NCBI RefSeq assembly: GCF_004799665.1
Contig: NZ_CP031310.1
Span: 2,472,887-2,536,886, forward strand
Length of the DNA stretch: 64,000 bases
DNA from: Halapricum salinum
GTDB lineage: Archaea; Halobacteriota; Halobacteria; Halobacteriales; Haloarculaceae
Direction of reading: 5' to 3'
A model generated the notes under the pieces. It was not told the origin of the DNA, did not search any database, and saw only the letters and a program-made list of their open reading frames with translations. Shown in pieces: positions 7,913 through 16,127 of this stretch (its first letter is position 1; each line of letters opens with the position of its first letter). The translations under genes and the position numbers were made by a program.

Positions 7913-9514
7913 ATGCGCACGGCCATAGCCCTCCTCACCGCCCTGGTGATGGTCTGTAGTGTCGCGGTCCCCGCCGGAGTGGCGGCTGCGAACCCGTCGA
8001 CAGACTCGGTGAATCAGACGACTGAAAACCACCCGCCCGACCCGCCGAGCGACCGCCTCGGCTGGGAAGACGGCTACTGGTACAACGAGAGTCTCTCGGT
8101 GACGGCCGAGGACGGTCTCAACGACACCGAACTCGATGCGGTCGTCGCCCGGTCGATGGCCCGCGTCGAGCGCGTCCGCGGGATCGAGTTCAACGGGTCG
8201 GTCCCGGTCGAGGTCATCTCTCGCGAGGAGTTCCGCGAGGAACAGGACGGCAGCAGTTCGAATACCTCGACGGCGAACCGTCTCCATCAGAACGTCAAGT
8301 GGGAGGCGATGCTTTCGATCGGCGAAGACGAGAACGCTCTCGAAACCTCCGAATCGACACGGTCGGCCACGGTCGGCGGCTACTACAGCCCGAGCGAGGA
8401 ACGGATCGTGATCGTCTCCGAAAACACGACGACGCCCCAGATGGACGAGATCACTCTCTCCCAGGAACTGTTTCACGCCCTGCAGGATCAGAAACTCAGG
8501 GTGTCGTTCAACCGCTCGACACAGGAGGGGATCAACGCCCGCAACGGGATCGTCGAGGGTGACGGCAACCTCGTCGACCGGCTCTACGGCCAGCGCTGTG
8601 ACGCGGAGTGGGACTGTGTGATCCCCGAATCCGACGGGAGCAACGGCGGTGGCGGCAACACCAGCGACATCAACTACGGGATCTACCTGACGCAGTTCCA
8701 GCCCTACAGCGACGGCCCGAAGTTCGTCCAGCAGATCCAGCGCGAAGGCGGCTGGGACGCCGTCGACGACGTCTACGAGAACCCGCCGACAAGTTCCGAA
8801 CAGATCATCCATCCCGAGAAGTATCCCGACGAAGGACCAGTCAACATCACGTTCGAGGACACGAGCAGCGAAGCGTGGTCCGTTCCGGACATGGGTAACG
8901 GCAGCGTCGATTACGCCCGGTTCGGACAGGCGGGCCTGAGCGCGATGTTCATGCGCCCGGTGTTCGCCTCCGGTGGGACGGCTTCGCCCGTCGTCGGTCC
9001 GCGGGACTTCTACAACATCTCCAACGGGGGGATCAGCGACTTCGATCCGCTGAACTACAGTCTCGAGGTCACGAACGGCTGGGGCAACGACAAGCTCTAC
9101 CCCTACGTCACGAACCAGTCTGCCGAGACTAACGAGACGGGCTACGTCTGGCAGACCGAGTGGGACACCGAGGCTGACGCCGAGGAGTTCGCCGACGCCT
9201 ACGTCGACTTACTGGAGCACTACGGTGCGGAGTCCGTCGCCGGAAACCAGAGCACCTATCGCATCCCGGACAACCGGACGTTCGGTGACGCCTTCTACGT
9301 CGACGTCGACGGCTCGACGGTGACGCTGGTCAACGGCCCGAACGTCACCGCGCTCTCGGAGATTCGCGCCGGCGCGGCCCCGGCGGCCGAGCCGGATCCG
9401 ACGACGACCTCCAGTGACGACACCGGCAGCGGGTTCGGTCCCGGCTTCGGTGCCGTCGCGGCACTGCTGGCGGTGATCGCGGCCGCGCTCGTCTCGATCC
9501 ACCGCCGCGACTGA
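7913..9514 (+). CDS. HVO_1808-type surface protein with PGF-CTERM anchor; first His of HExxH missing
   Basis: 533 residues. The ATG at 7913 begins a classical signal peptide (MRTAIALLTALVMVCSVAVPAGVAAA); the frame is open far upstream, but that part is antisense to the hydrolase gene. The C-terminus ends with a Gly/Ser linker, a PGF motif, a hydrophobic helix and HRRD, the pattern cleaved and lipid-anchored by archaeosortase A. The body resembles the next gene throughout. At residues 184-188 the sequence is QELFH followed by ALQDQ, where the paralogue has HELVH. The downstream EGDG element is present. It is therefore probably a non-catalytic paralogue of a zinc-peptidase-like protein. Confidence 0.85.
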   Translation: MRTAIALLTALVMVCSVAVPAGVAAANPSTDSVNQTTENHPPDPPSDRLGWEDGYWYNESLSVTAEDGLNDTELDAVVARSMARVERVRGIEFNGSVPVEVISREEFREEQDGSSSNTSTANRLHQNVKWEAMLSIGEDENALETSESTRSATVGGYYSPSEERIVIVSENTTTPQMDEITLSQELFHALQDQKLRVSFNRSTQEGINARNGIVEGDGNLVDRLYGQRCDAEWDCVIPESDGSNGGGGNTSDINYGIYLTQFQPYSDGPKFVQQIQREGGWDAVDDVYENPPTSSEQIIHPEKYPDEGPVNITFEDTSSEAWSVPDMGNGSVDYARFGQAGLSAMFMRPVFASGGTASPVVGPRDFYNISNGGISDFDPLNYSLEVTNGWGNDKLYPYVTNQSAETNETGYVWQTEWDTEADAEEFADAYVDLLEHYGAESVAGNQSTYRIPDNRTFGDAFYVDVDGSTVTLVNGPNVTALSEIRAGAAPAAEPDPTTTSSDDTGSGFGPGFGAVAALLAVIAAALVSIHRRD

Positions 9515-9557
9515 CTCGTCGGAACCTCTTTTGCCGTCCAGTCCCCGTCTCCGTTCG

Positions 9558-10862
9558 ATGCGACGCCTGCTGGTGATCGCCGTCCTCGGCCTGCTGCTGG
9601 CAGTAGCCGGCTGTGTCGCGCCGGCCGACGATCCCGGCGATCTCGGTGCGGAGAACGGCTATCGTTACGACGCCGACCTCTCGATCACGACCGCCGACGG
9701 ACTCAACGCGAGCGAACGGGAGGCGCTGCTCGGTCGGACGATGGCTCGTGTCGAACGTCTCCGGGGGCTCGAGTTCACCGATTCGGTCGAGATGTCGGTG
9801 ATCTCGCGGGCGACGTTCCGAAACCGTACGGGGGGCAATTTCGACGGGACGCTCTCGCCGCGCCAGCGCTGGAACGAACAGGTCTGGGAAGCGCTGCATA
9901 TTATCGACGAGGACGCGACCTATCCCGAGTCCCGCTCGACCAACCGCGGATCCGCCGTCGTCGGCTACTACTCGCCCAGCAACGACTCGATCGTCCTCGT
10001 CAGCGACTCGCCGACGCCCCAGGTCGATCGGCGGACGCTGGCCCACGAACTCGTCCACGCCCTGCAGGACCAGCGGCTGAATCTCGGTGAGCGCCGCCAG
10101 CGTCAGGACGGCCAGCTTGCAGTGCTCGGCGTCGTCGAAGGCGACGCCAACTACGTCGAGGCACTGTACGAACGCCGCTGCCGCTCGGAGTGGGACTGCA
10201 TCGACATCCCGCCGAGCGACCGGACGCGCCCGCAGTCGTTCAATCAGGGGCTGTTTCTGGTGAGTTTCCTGCCCTACGCCGAAGGGCCGAACTTCGTGAA
10301 CGCCCTCCACTCGCGTGGCGGCTGGGACGCCGTCAACGATCGGTACGACAACTTCCCCGAGAGCACCGAACAGCTGATCCACCCCGAGTACTTCCCGACG
10401 CAGTCGCCAGTCGACGTCTCGGTTCCCGACCGCGCTCGCGGCGGCTGGGAGCGATTTTCGAACCTCAGCGAGCCCCGGACCGACACGGTCGGCGAGGGCT
10501 CGATCTACGCCATGTTCGTCGCCACCGACGTCATCGAGCGCACGGGGGCGGCCCAGTACAATTACGACCACCCGCTCTCGAACGGCTGGGCCGGCGACAC
10601 GCTCGTCCCCTACCGGAACGACGGCGAGTACGGCTACGTCTGGCGTATCCGCTGGGATTCACGGGCAGACGCCCGGGAGTTCGTCAGGGGCTATCGCGAC
10701 CTCCTCGATAGTCACGAGGCCGAAGCGGTCGGTGACGGTCGTTACGTCGTCTCTGATGGCGACTTTGCTGACGCCTTCCGACTCTCTCGCGACGGCCGGA
10801 CGGTCACGATCGTCAACGCGCCGCGCGTGAGCGATCTGGAGCGGATTCACTCGTCGTCGTGA
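9558..10862 (+). CDS. HVO_1808-type lipoprotein, putative HExxH metallopeptidase
   Basis: 434 residues from the ATG at 9558, which starts a lipoprotein signal (MRRLLVIAVLGLLLAVAGC, lipobox ending at Cys). Residues 163-167 are HELVH followed by ALQDQ, and EGDA follows with Glu at residue 194: the spacing of a gluzincin site (HExxH plus downstream Glu). Tyr/Trp-rich repeats such as GWDAVNDRYDNFPESTEQLI are shared with the preceding gene, from which it is separated by 43 bases. The two look like a tandem duplication that diverged in anchoring and in the active site. Peptidase activity is inferred from the motif only. Confidence 0.82.
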   Translation: MRRLLVIAVLGLLLAVAGCVAPADDPGDLGAENGYRYDADLSITTADGLNASEREALLGRTMARVERLRGLEFTDSVEMSVISRATFRNRTGGNFDGTLSPRQRWNEQVWEALHIIDEDATYPESRSTNRGSAVVGYYSPSNDSIVLVSDSPTPQVDRRTLAHELVHALQDQRLNLGERRQRQDGQLAVLGVVEGDANYVEALYERRCRSEWDCIDIPPSDRTRPQSFNQGLFLVSFLPYAEGPNFVNALHSRGGWDAVNDRYDNFPESTEQLIHPEYFPTQSPVDVSVPDRARGGWERFSNLSEPRTDTVGEGSIYAMFVATDVIERTGAAQYNYDHPLSNGWAGDTLVPYRNDGEYGYVWRIRWDSRADAREFVRGYRDLLDSHEAEAVGDGRYVVSDGDFADAFRLSRDGRTVTIVNAPRVSDLERIHSSS

Positions 10863-10892
10863 ATTGTGGTGGTCTGCTGCGATTTACAGTCT

Positions 10893-11040
10893 CGCCGATT
10901 CGGGAAGGGTCTTGACGTTCACCGCCTCGTTCCGGTTCGTCGGTTCATCGAATGTGACTGTGATCCCGAGATGGCGCATGCGCTACGGAATCCGGTTAGC
11001 GTCTGCCGAGCAAATCACTCGGATGCGGGAGGAAAGACTA
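10893..11040 (+). pseudogene. Decayed HNH endonuclease C-terminal fragment
   Basis: Translation in this frame gives RRFGKGLDVHRLVPVRRF, then MAHALRNPVSVCRANHSD and GGKT, which lines up closely with the HNH end of the intact gene at 11573-12586 (RRFGHGLDVHHIVPVRLF, DAHSLRNLVTVCRTHHPD, PGKT). The second His of the DVHH pair is changed to Arg and one His of the final pair is lost. There is no HTH or zinc-finger part upstream; the preceding gene ends at 10862. It is the remnant of a second copy. The rest of 10863-11171 shows nothing else recognisable. Confidence 0.75.
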
Positions 11041-11171
11041 TCACTCCTTCGTGGGTGTCCGAGCTCCGACAGAAAGACGACCCCGAGTACAGCAAACGAC
11101 TCTGTGCAGGGTCTCTCTGCAAGGTCGGCGTGCTGCCCGGCTTCTACATCGATCGGGATCTGGGGGCCAGA

Positions 11172-11375
11172 TCAGCGCGGGTCGTCTTCGAGTGCGTAGA
11201 GTGCGGTCGTATCGTGGATTTTCTTGACGTACTCGGCCGCTTGCAGGATGTTGAGCCGATTGTGGACGTGCTGGCGTGAGTAGTTCGTCTCGTCGGCCAG
11301 ATACCCCACGGTACAGCGACCCACTGCTAGCATGTCGAGGATCGCGTGATCGGCGTCGGTGAGGTCGACCGTCAT
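11172..11375 (-). CDS. Small winged-helix DNA-binding protein
   Basis: 67 residues. An MarR/ArsR-like helix-turn-helix is visible: LTDADHAILDMLAVGRCTVGYLADETNYSRQHVHNRLNIL, followed by a short wing with TTALYALEDDPR. Haloarchaea have many such single-domain regulators, often on mobile or variable regions. It is divergent from the HNH endonuclease gene across a 197-base AT-rich spacer with an inverted repeat, so it may regulate that gene or itself. Confidence 0.7.
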   Translation of the reverse strand: MTVDLTDADHAILDMLAVGRCTVGYLADETNYSRQHVHNRLNILQAAEYVKKIHDTTALYALEDDPR

Positions 11376-11440
11376 CGGTGGCCCCTTCTCTCCGACTCTA
11401 GTTTACTCTTCGGTATGTCGATACAAGTGAATATATTTAG

Positions 11441-11468
11441 TTTACGGACACTATAGTCATATCGTAAA
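11441..11468. promoter_or_regulatory. Inverted repeat in divergent promoter region
   Basis: TTTACG at 11441-11446 and CGTAAA at 11463-11468 form a 6-base inverted repeat with 16 bases between, in the AT-rich spacer between the winged-helix gene (minus) and the HNH gene (plus). It is a candidate operator for the small regulator. No other evidence supports it. Confidence 0.35.
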
Positions 11469-11572
11469 TTTCTTTGCCGAGGTTCTTGTACGATATCGAC
11501 AGAAGCGCGGAATGTGTCACGAGAAAGTGGCCGCCTGCTAAGACAGGCGACCGCGCTTCTCGGGAGAGAAGC

Positions 11573-12586
11573 ATGAGCAACCACGACAGCGACGTTAATA
11601 CCAGTGGCGAACAGCACGAGAACCAGGATCGGTCGTATCGCGACCCCGAGTACCTGCGGGAGCGATACGTTGAGCAGCGGTGGAGCCAGCAAGATATAGC
11701 CGAGGAATGTGGTGTTGTCCAGAGAACGATTCAATATTGGATCGAGAAACACGGAATCGAACGGGAGCTTCTGTATAAGGACGAGGAGTGGTTACACAAG
11801 AAGTACGTCGATAACAGGTGGACGAGAGACGAAATTGCTGACGAATGTGGCGTCTCCGAATCGACGATCAGCAGATGGTTGACCATTCACGACATTGAGC
11901 GAGAGCCTCTGTATCAGAATGCCGAATGGTTACGGGAACAGTACGTTCACTGTCGGCGTGACCAGTCTGACATCGCTGCCGAGTGCAACGTTGCGAAGAC
12001 GACCATCTGCCACTGGCTCGCTCGGCACGGCATTACGGAGGGTGAGTCAATGTCAACTTCGGAGTGTCGAGCATGTGGTGACGATCTCCGGTACTATCCG
12101 TCGGTGCGTGACGGGAAGTATTGCTCGAACGAATGTTCTAACGAGCAACGGAACAATCGGATTGGAATCGTCTGTGAAGGATGTGGAGAAACCTTCTATC
12201 GGCGTGCCTCACTCGGTGTAACGTACTGCTCGCTACCGTGTTGGGGAGAAGATTACCGAGTCGATACTGATTCCTATTACAACATTTACTGGAGGCAGAT
12301 GCGAAATCAAGCTATCATTCGGGACGACCACCGTTGTGTCGTCTGTGGCATCGAGGACGAGGAGCATCGTCGTCGCTTCGGCCATGGCCTCGATGTTCAT
12401 CACATCGTCCCCGTACGTCTCTTCGTGCAGTGGGACAAACCACCTGAAGACGCCCATTCTCTTCGGAATTTAGTCACTGTCTGTCGCACACATCATCCCG
12501 ATTCACCGGGCAAAACCGTCGACTCTGACAAACAGTTCAGCCGATTCAGATGTCGACCACCATACACCGATATGGGTTGTGAGTGA
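11573..12586 (+). CDS. HNH endonuclease with three tandem helix-turn-helix repeats and zinc fingers
   Basis: 337 residues from the ATG at 11573. Residues about 20-160 are three homologous units of about 46 residues, each with W/YL..xYV..., DIAxECxV, TIxxW and a final HxIExE pattern: homeodomain-like HTH units. Two zinc-knuckle pairs follow (CRACGDD...YCSNEC and CEGCGETF...YCSLPCW), then an HNH nuclease domain (CVVCG, GLDVHHIVPV, HSLRNLVTVCRTHH). The order of DNA-binding units before an HNH domain resembles free-standing homing endonucleases; that role is inferred. The gene is clearly lower in GC than its neighbours and ends 32 bases from the 3' end of tRNA-Val. Confidence 0.8.
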   Translation: MSNHDSDVNTSGEQHENQDRSYRDPEYLRERYVEQRWSQQDIAEECGVVQRTIQYWIEKHGIERELLYKDEEWLHKKYVDNRWTRDEIADECGVSESTISRWLTIHDIEREPLYQNAEWLREQYVHCRRDQSDIAAECNVAKTTICHWLARHGITEGESMSTSECRACGDDLRYYPSVRDGKYCSNECSNEQRNNRIGIVCEGCGETFYRRASLGVTYCSLPCWGEDYRVDTDSYYNIYWRQMRNQAIIRDDHRCVVCGIEDEEHRRRFGHGLDVHHIVPVRLFVQWDKPPEDAHSLRNLVTVCRTHHPDSPGKTVDSDKQFSRFRCRPPYTDMGCE

Positions 12587-12618
12587 CACCCGAAATTTAT
12601 GTCAGAAATACAAAATAT

Positions 12619-12692
12619 GGGTTTGGGCGGATTTGAACCGCCGGCCTCCTCCATGTCAAGGAGGTGTCATAACCGGTCTAGACCACAAACCC
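12619..12692 (-). tRNA. tRNA-Val (GAC anticodon)
   Basis: 74 bases on the minus strand. The acceptor stem is GGGTTTG paired with CAAACCC; the T arm is GGCGG-TTCAAAT-CCGCC; the anticodon stem CCTCC/GGAGG encloses TTGACAT, giving anticodon GAC (Val, codon GTC). No intron and no encoded CCA. Its 3' end faces the HNH gene patch, the usual side for integration of mobile DNA. Confidence 0.95.
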
Positions 12693-12816
12693 TCGCTGAT
12701 CGAACGCATTCTGGGATAGTTGGCACGGGTAATTGAAGGTTTCGAAATGGCCGTCGCGTCCGGTGGTTGTGGTCGTATCGCACGATCGGCCCGGCTGGGG
12801 CTTCGCACCCGACACG

Positions 12817-12848
12817 CTTAAATCGATGGACGAATTTGTACACTACAA
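12817..12848 (+). promoter_or_regulatory. trp operon promoter with TTGTA-CAC-TACAA palindrome
   Basis: A TATA-like CTTAAAT lies at 12817-12823. About 20 bases further, at 12836-12848, is the palindrome TTGTA-CAC-TACAA, containing TGTACA. Archaeal transcription begins about 25 bases past the TATA box, so the palindrome would overlap the start site, a typical repressor position. TGTACA is the core of the TRP box bound by TrpY in Methanothermobacter. Whether a TrpY-like protein acts here is not shown. Confidence 0.5.
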
Positions 12849-12874
12849 CACGAACTAGTCCACTGGTGTCCACC

Positions 12875-13876
12875 ATGAAGGAATACATCGAACGCGTGAC
12901 CGACGGCGAGAATCTGACAGTCGAAGAGGCACGGGCGGCGGCGACGGCCGTCTTCGAGGACGCGACGGAGGCCCAGATCGGTGCGTTGCTGGCGGCCCTC
13001 AGGTCGAAGGGCGAGACCGAAGCGGAGATCGCGGGCTTCGCACAGGGGATGCGCGAGGCCGCGCGGACGATCGACCCCGATCGCCGCTCGCTCGTGGATA
13101 CGTGCGGCACGGGCGGGGACGACTACGACACGATCAACGTTTCGACGACCAGCGCTCTCGTCGCTGCCGGCGCGGGCGTCACGATCGCCAAGCACGGTAA
13201 CTACTCCGTCTCCTCGAACTCGGGGAGTTCTGACGTCCTCGAAGAAACGGGCGTCACGCTCGAAAGCGATCCGGCGGCCGTCGAATCTCACGTCGAACAA
13301 CTGGGGATCGGCTACATGCACGCGCCGGAGTTCCATCCCGCGATGAAGGCCGTCATCGGCCCGCGAAAGGAACTCGGCGTCGAGACGATATTCAACGTCC
13401 TCGGACCACTCACCAACCCCGCAGGTGCGAACGCGCAGGTGCTGGGCGTCTACGATCCCGATCTCGTCTCGACCATCGCGCAGGCACTCGCGCACATGTC
13501 CGTCGAACACGCACTGGTCGTCCACGGCGCGGGGATGGACGAGATCACCGTCCACGACGCGACGACCGTCGCCGAGGTCGAAGGCGAATCGATCACCGAG
13601 TACACGATCACGCCTGCCGATCTGGGCCTCGAACAGCACGACATCTCCGCGGTCGCTGGCGGGACGCCTGCCGAGAACGCTGCGGATCTGGAGGGGATCG
13701 TCGACGGCAGCGTCGACGGTGCGAAACGGGATATCATCCTCGCCAACGCCGGTGCGGCGGCCTACGTGGCTGGCGAGGCGTCCTCGCTCGCAGACGGCGT
13801 CGAACTGGCCGATCAGGCCATCGAGTCGGGCGATGCGGCCGCCAAGCTCGAAGACCTCCGCGAGGCCGGTGCATGA
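12875..13876 (+). CDS. trpD: Anthranilate phosphoribosyltransferase
   Basis: 333 residues from the ATG at 12875; an earlier in-frame ATG would add an unconserved stretch covering the promoter. It adds phosphoribose from PRPP to anthranilate, the second step of tryptophan synthesis. The PRPP-binding motif DTCGTGGDDYDTINVST lies at about residues 75-92, followed by AKHGNYSVSSNSGSSDVLE and the FNVLGPLTNPAGA block. First gene of trpDFEG; the stop overlaps the trpF start by 4 bases. Confidence 0.95.
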   Translation: MKEYIERVTDGENLTVEEARAAATAVFEDATEAQIGALLAALRSKGETEAEIAGFAQGMREAARTIDPDRRSLVDTCGTGGDDYDTINVSTTSALVAAGAGVTIAKHGNYSVSSNSGSSDVLEETGVTLESDPAAVESHVEQLGIGYMHAPEFHPAMKAVIGPRKELGVETIFNVLGPLTNPAGANAQVLGVYDPDLVSTIAQALAHMSVEHALVVHGAGMDEITVHDATTVAEVEGESITEYTITPADLGLEQHDISAVAGGTPAENAADLEGIVDGSVDGAKRDIILANAGAAAYVAGEASSLADGVELADQAIESGDAAAKLEDLREAGA

Positions 13877-14508
13877 CGCGGGTGAAGATCTGCGGTCTCA
13901 CACGCGAGCGCGACCGCGACGTCGCGGTCGCGGCCGACGCGGACGCCATCGGTCTGATTGCCGGCGTCACCGTCGACACGCCCCGCGAGATCGATTTGGA
14001 GACGGCCGCTGACCTCGCGGACTCGACCCCACCGCTGGTCACGAGCGTCCTCGTGACGATGCCCGAGAGTGAGAGCGAGGCTCGCGAGCGGATCGCACAG
14101 GTGGGACCGGACGCGATTCAGTTGCACGCGGCCGACCCCGCCCTCGTCGCGGCGCTCGACGACGCACCCGCGAAAGTCGTCGTCGCCGTCGATCCGACCG
14201 ACGAAGACCTCGCCGAATATGCCGAGGCGGCCGACGCGCTGCTCGTGGACTCCGTCGACGCCAAGGGTGGCGGTGGGACCGGCGAAACCCACGACTGGGA
14301 GCGTACGCGCCAGCTCGTTGCCGACCTCGACGTTCCCGTGATCCTCGCCGGCGGTCTCACCCCCGAGAACGTCGAGCGAGCGGTCGAGACGGTCGGTCCC
14401 TTCGCCGTCGACGTCGCCAGCGGTGTCGAGCGCGAAGGCGGGATCAAGGATCACGACGCTGTTCGAAGCTTCATCGAGCGGGCCACTCGCGCCCGGGTCG
14501 CGCCATGA
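13873..14508 (+). CDS. trpF: Phosphoribosylanthranilate isomerase
   Basis: 211 residues, a TIM-barrel enzyme isomerising phosphoribosylanthranilate. The N-terminal VKICGLTRERD contains the catalytic Cys. QLHAADPAL, the Asp in LLVDSVDAKGGGGTGETHDW and VILAGGLTPENVERAV (phosphate loop) are the family motifs. It overlaps trpD and trpE by 4 bases each, so the operon is translationally coupled. Confidence 0.95.
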   Translation: MTRVKICGLTRERDRDVAVAADADAIGLIAGVTVDTPREIDLETAADLADSTPPLVTSVLVTMPESESEARERIAQVGPDAIQLHAADPALVAALDDAPAKVVVAVDPTDEDLAEYAEAADALLVDSVDAKGGGGTGETHDWERTRQLVADLDVPVILAGGLTPENVERAVETVGPFAVDVASGVEREGGIKDHDAVRSFIERATRARVAP

Positions 14509-16127
14509 CGGGACTGGACACCGCCCGTGAGGCGTTCGTCGACCTCGCCAGCGGTGGCCGGCCCGCGGTCGTCCGGACCGAGGCTGAGCTCGACGTCGAC
14601 GTCGACCCACTCGATGCGTATGCCGCGTTGACGGGCCGGACGACCGATCTCGCGGACGGCGAGTACACCTTTCTGCTGGAGAGCGCCGAGAAGGTCGCCT
14701 CCAGCGATCCCGACGGGGCGTTCGCCCCCGAACCGGACGACCGGCACGCCCGCTACTCGTTCGTCGGCTACGACCCAGTCGGCGTCGTCACCGTCGACGA
14801 GGAAGCGACGGTCGAGGTCTTCGACGACCGCTACGCCGACTTTTTCGAACCCAACGGTGGCGACGTTCTGGATTCGCTCCGGGCCTGCCTGCCGGACGCC
14901 GATCTGCGAGGCTTCTCGGATCACGACCGCCAGCTGCTGGAGGGCGGGCTCGTCGGCTTTCTCGCCTACGACGCGGTCTACGATCTCTGGCTCGACGAAG
15001 TGGGGCTGGACCGCCCCGGTTCGAGATTTCCGGACGCCCAGTTCGTCCTCACGACGAAGACGCTCGTGTTCGACCACGCCGAGGGGACCGTCTCGCTGGT
15101 CTGCACACCGCTTCTGGGTCCCGACCACGACGCGGGCGAGCGATACGACGAACTCCAGACGGAGATTGAACGGGTCGCGGATCTGCTCGACTCGGCTGCG
15201 GACCCCGCTACTGGCGGCTTCGAGCAGGTCCACGAGACGGCCGGGCCGAAAGCCGACTACGAGGAGGCGGTCCGGTCGGCCAAGGAGTCCGTCCTCGATG
15301 GCGACATCTATCAGGGCGTCATCTCCCGGAAGCGCGAACTCTACGGCGAGGTCGACCCGCTCGGGTTCTACGACTCGCTGCGGTCGATCAACCCCTCGCC
15401 GTACATGTACCTGCTCGACTACGACGGCCGGACTGTCGTTGGGGCCAGCCCCGAGACGCTCGTCTCCGTGGGCGGCGATCACGTGATGGTCAATCCGATC
15501 GCTGGCACGTGCCCGCGCGGAAACAGCCCGGTCGAGGACCGCCGGCTCGCCGGCGAGATGCTCGCCGACGGCAAGGAACGTGCCGAGCACACGATGCTGG
15601 TCGACCTCGGGCGGAACGACGTTCGCCGGGTCGCAAAGCCGGGGAGTGTCCGGGTACAGGAGTTCATGAACGTCCTCAAGTACAGCCACGTCCAGCACAT
15701 CGAGTCGACGGTGACGGGGACGATGGCTCCTGACTGTGACGCCTTCGACGCGGCGCGGGCGACGTTCCCGGCCGGGACGCTCTCGGGTGCGCCGAAGATT
15801 CGCGCGATGGAGATCATCGACGACCTCGAACTCTCGCCGCGCGGACTCTACGGCGGTGGCGTCGGCTACTTCTCCTGGGACGGCGACGCCGACTTCGCGA
15901 TCGTGATCCGCTCGGCGATGATCGAACACGACGCACCGCTGCCCGAGGCGGCTGGCACGGCGGGGTCCAGCACGGCCGATCGGATCACCGTCCAGGCCGG
16001 TGCCGGGATCGTCGCCGACTCCGTGCCCGAGAGCGAGTACGAGGAGACCGAGAACAAGATGCGCGGGGTGCTGGACGCGCTCGACGCGATCCGCGACGAC
16101 ATCGAGCGCGAGGAGGTGTCCCCATGA
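14505..16127 (+). CDS. trpE: Anthranilate synthase component I
   Basis: 540 residues. It makes anthranilate from chorismate with ammonia supplied by TrpG. The C-terminal chorismate-binding domain is complete: DIYQGVISRKRELYG, PYMYLLDYDGRTVVGASPE, NPIAGTCPRG, DLGRNDVRRVAKPGSV and the FPAGTLSGAPKIRAMEIID region. The N-terminal part (EYTFLLESAEK) matches the feedback-binding LLES element of TrpE. It overlaps trpF and trpG by 4 bases. Confidence 0.95.
   Translation: MTGLDTAREAFVDLASGGRPAVVRTEAELDVDVDPLDAYAALTGRTTDLADGEYTFLLESAEKVASSDPDGAFAPEPDDRHARYSFVGYDPVGVVTVDEEATVEVFDDRYADFFEPNGGDVLDSLRACLPDADLRGFSDHDRQLLEGGLVGFLAYDAVYDLWLDEVGLDRPGSRFPDAQFVLTTKTLVFDHAEGTVSLVCTPLLGPDHDAGERYDELQTEIERVADLLDSAADPATGGFEQVHETAGPKADYEEAVRSAKESVLDGDIYQGVISRKRELYGEVDPLGFYDSLRSINPSPYMYLLDYDGRTVVGASPETLVSVGGDHVMVNPIAGTCPRGNSPVEDRRLAGEMLADGKERAEHTMLVDLGRNDVRRVAKPGSVRVQEFMNVLKYSHVQHIESTVTGTMAPDCDAFDAARATFPAGTLSGAPKIRAMEIIDDLELSPRGLYGGGVGYFSWDGDADFAIVIRSAMIEHDAPLPEAAGTAGSSTADRITVQAGAGIVADSVPESEYEETENKMRGVLDALDAIRDDIEREEVSP

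Noticed and set aside
12593-12618. Attachment-site copy of the tRNA-Val 3' end
   Set aside because: No second copy of the tRNA-Val end was seen near the HNH patch, unlike at tRNA-Met.
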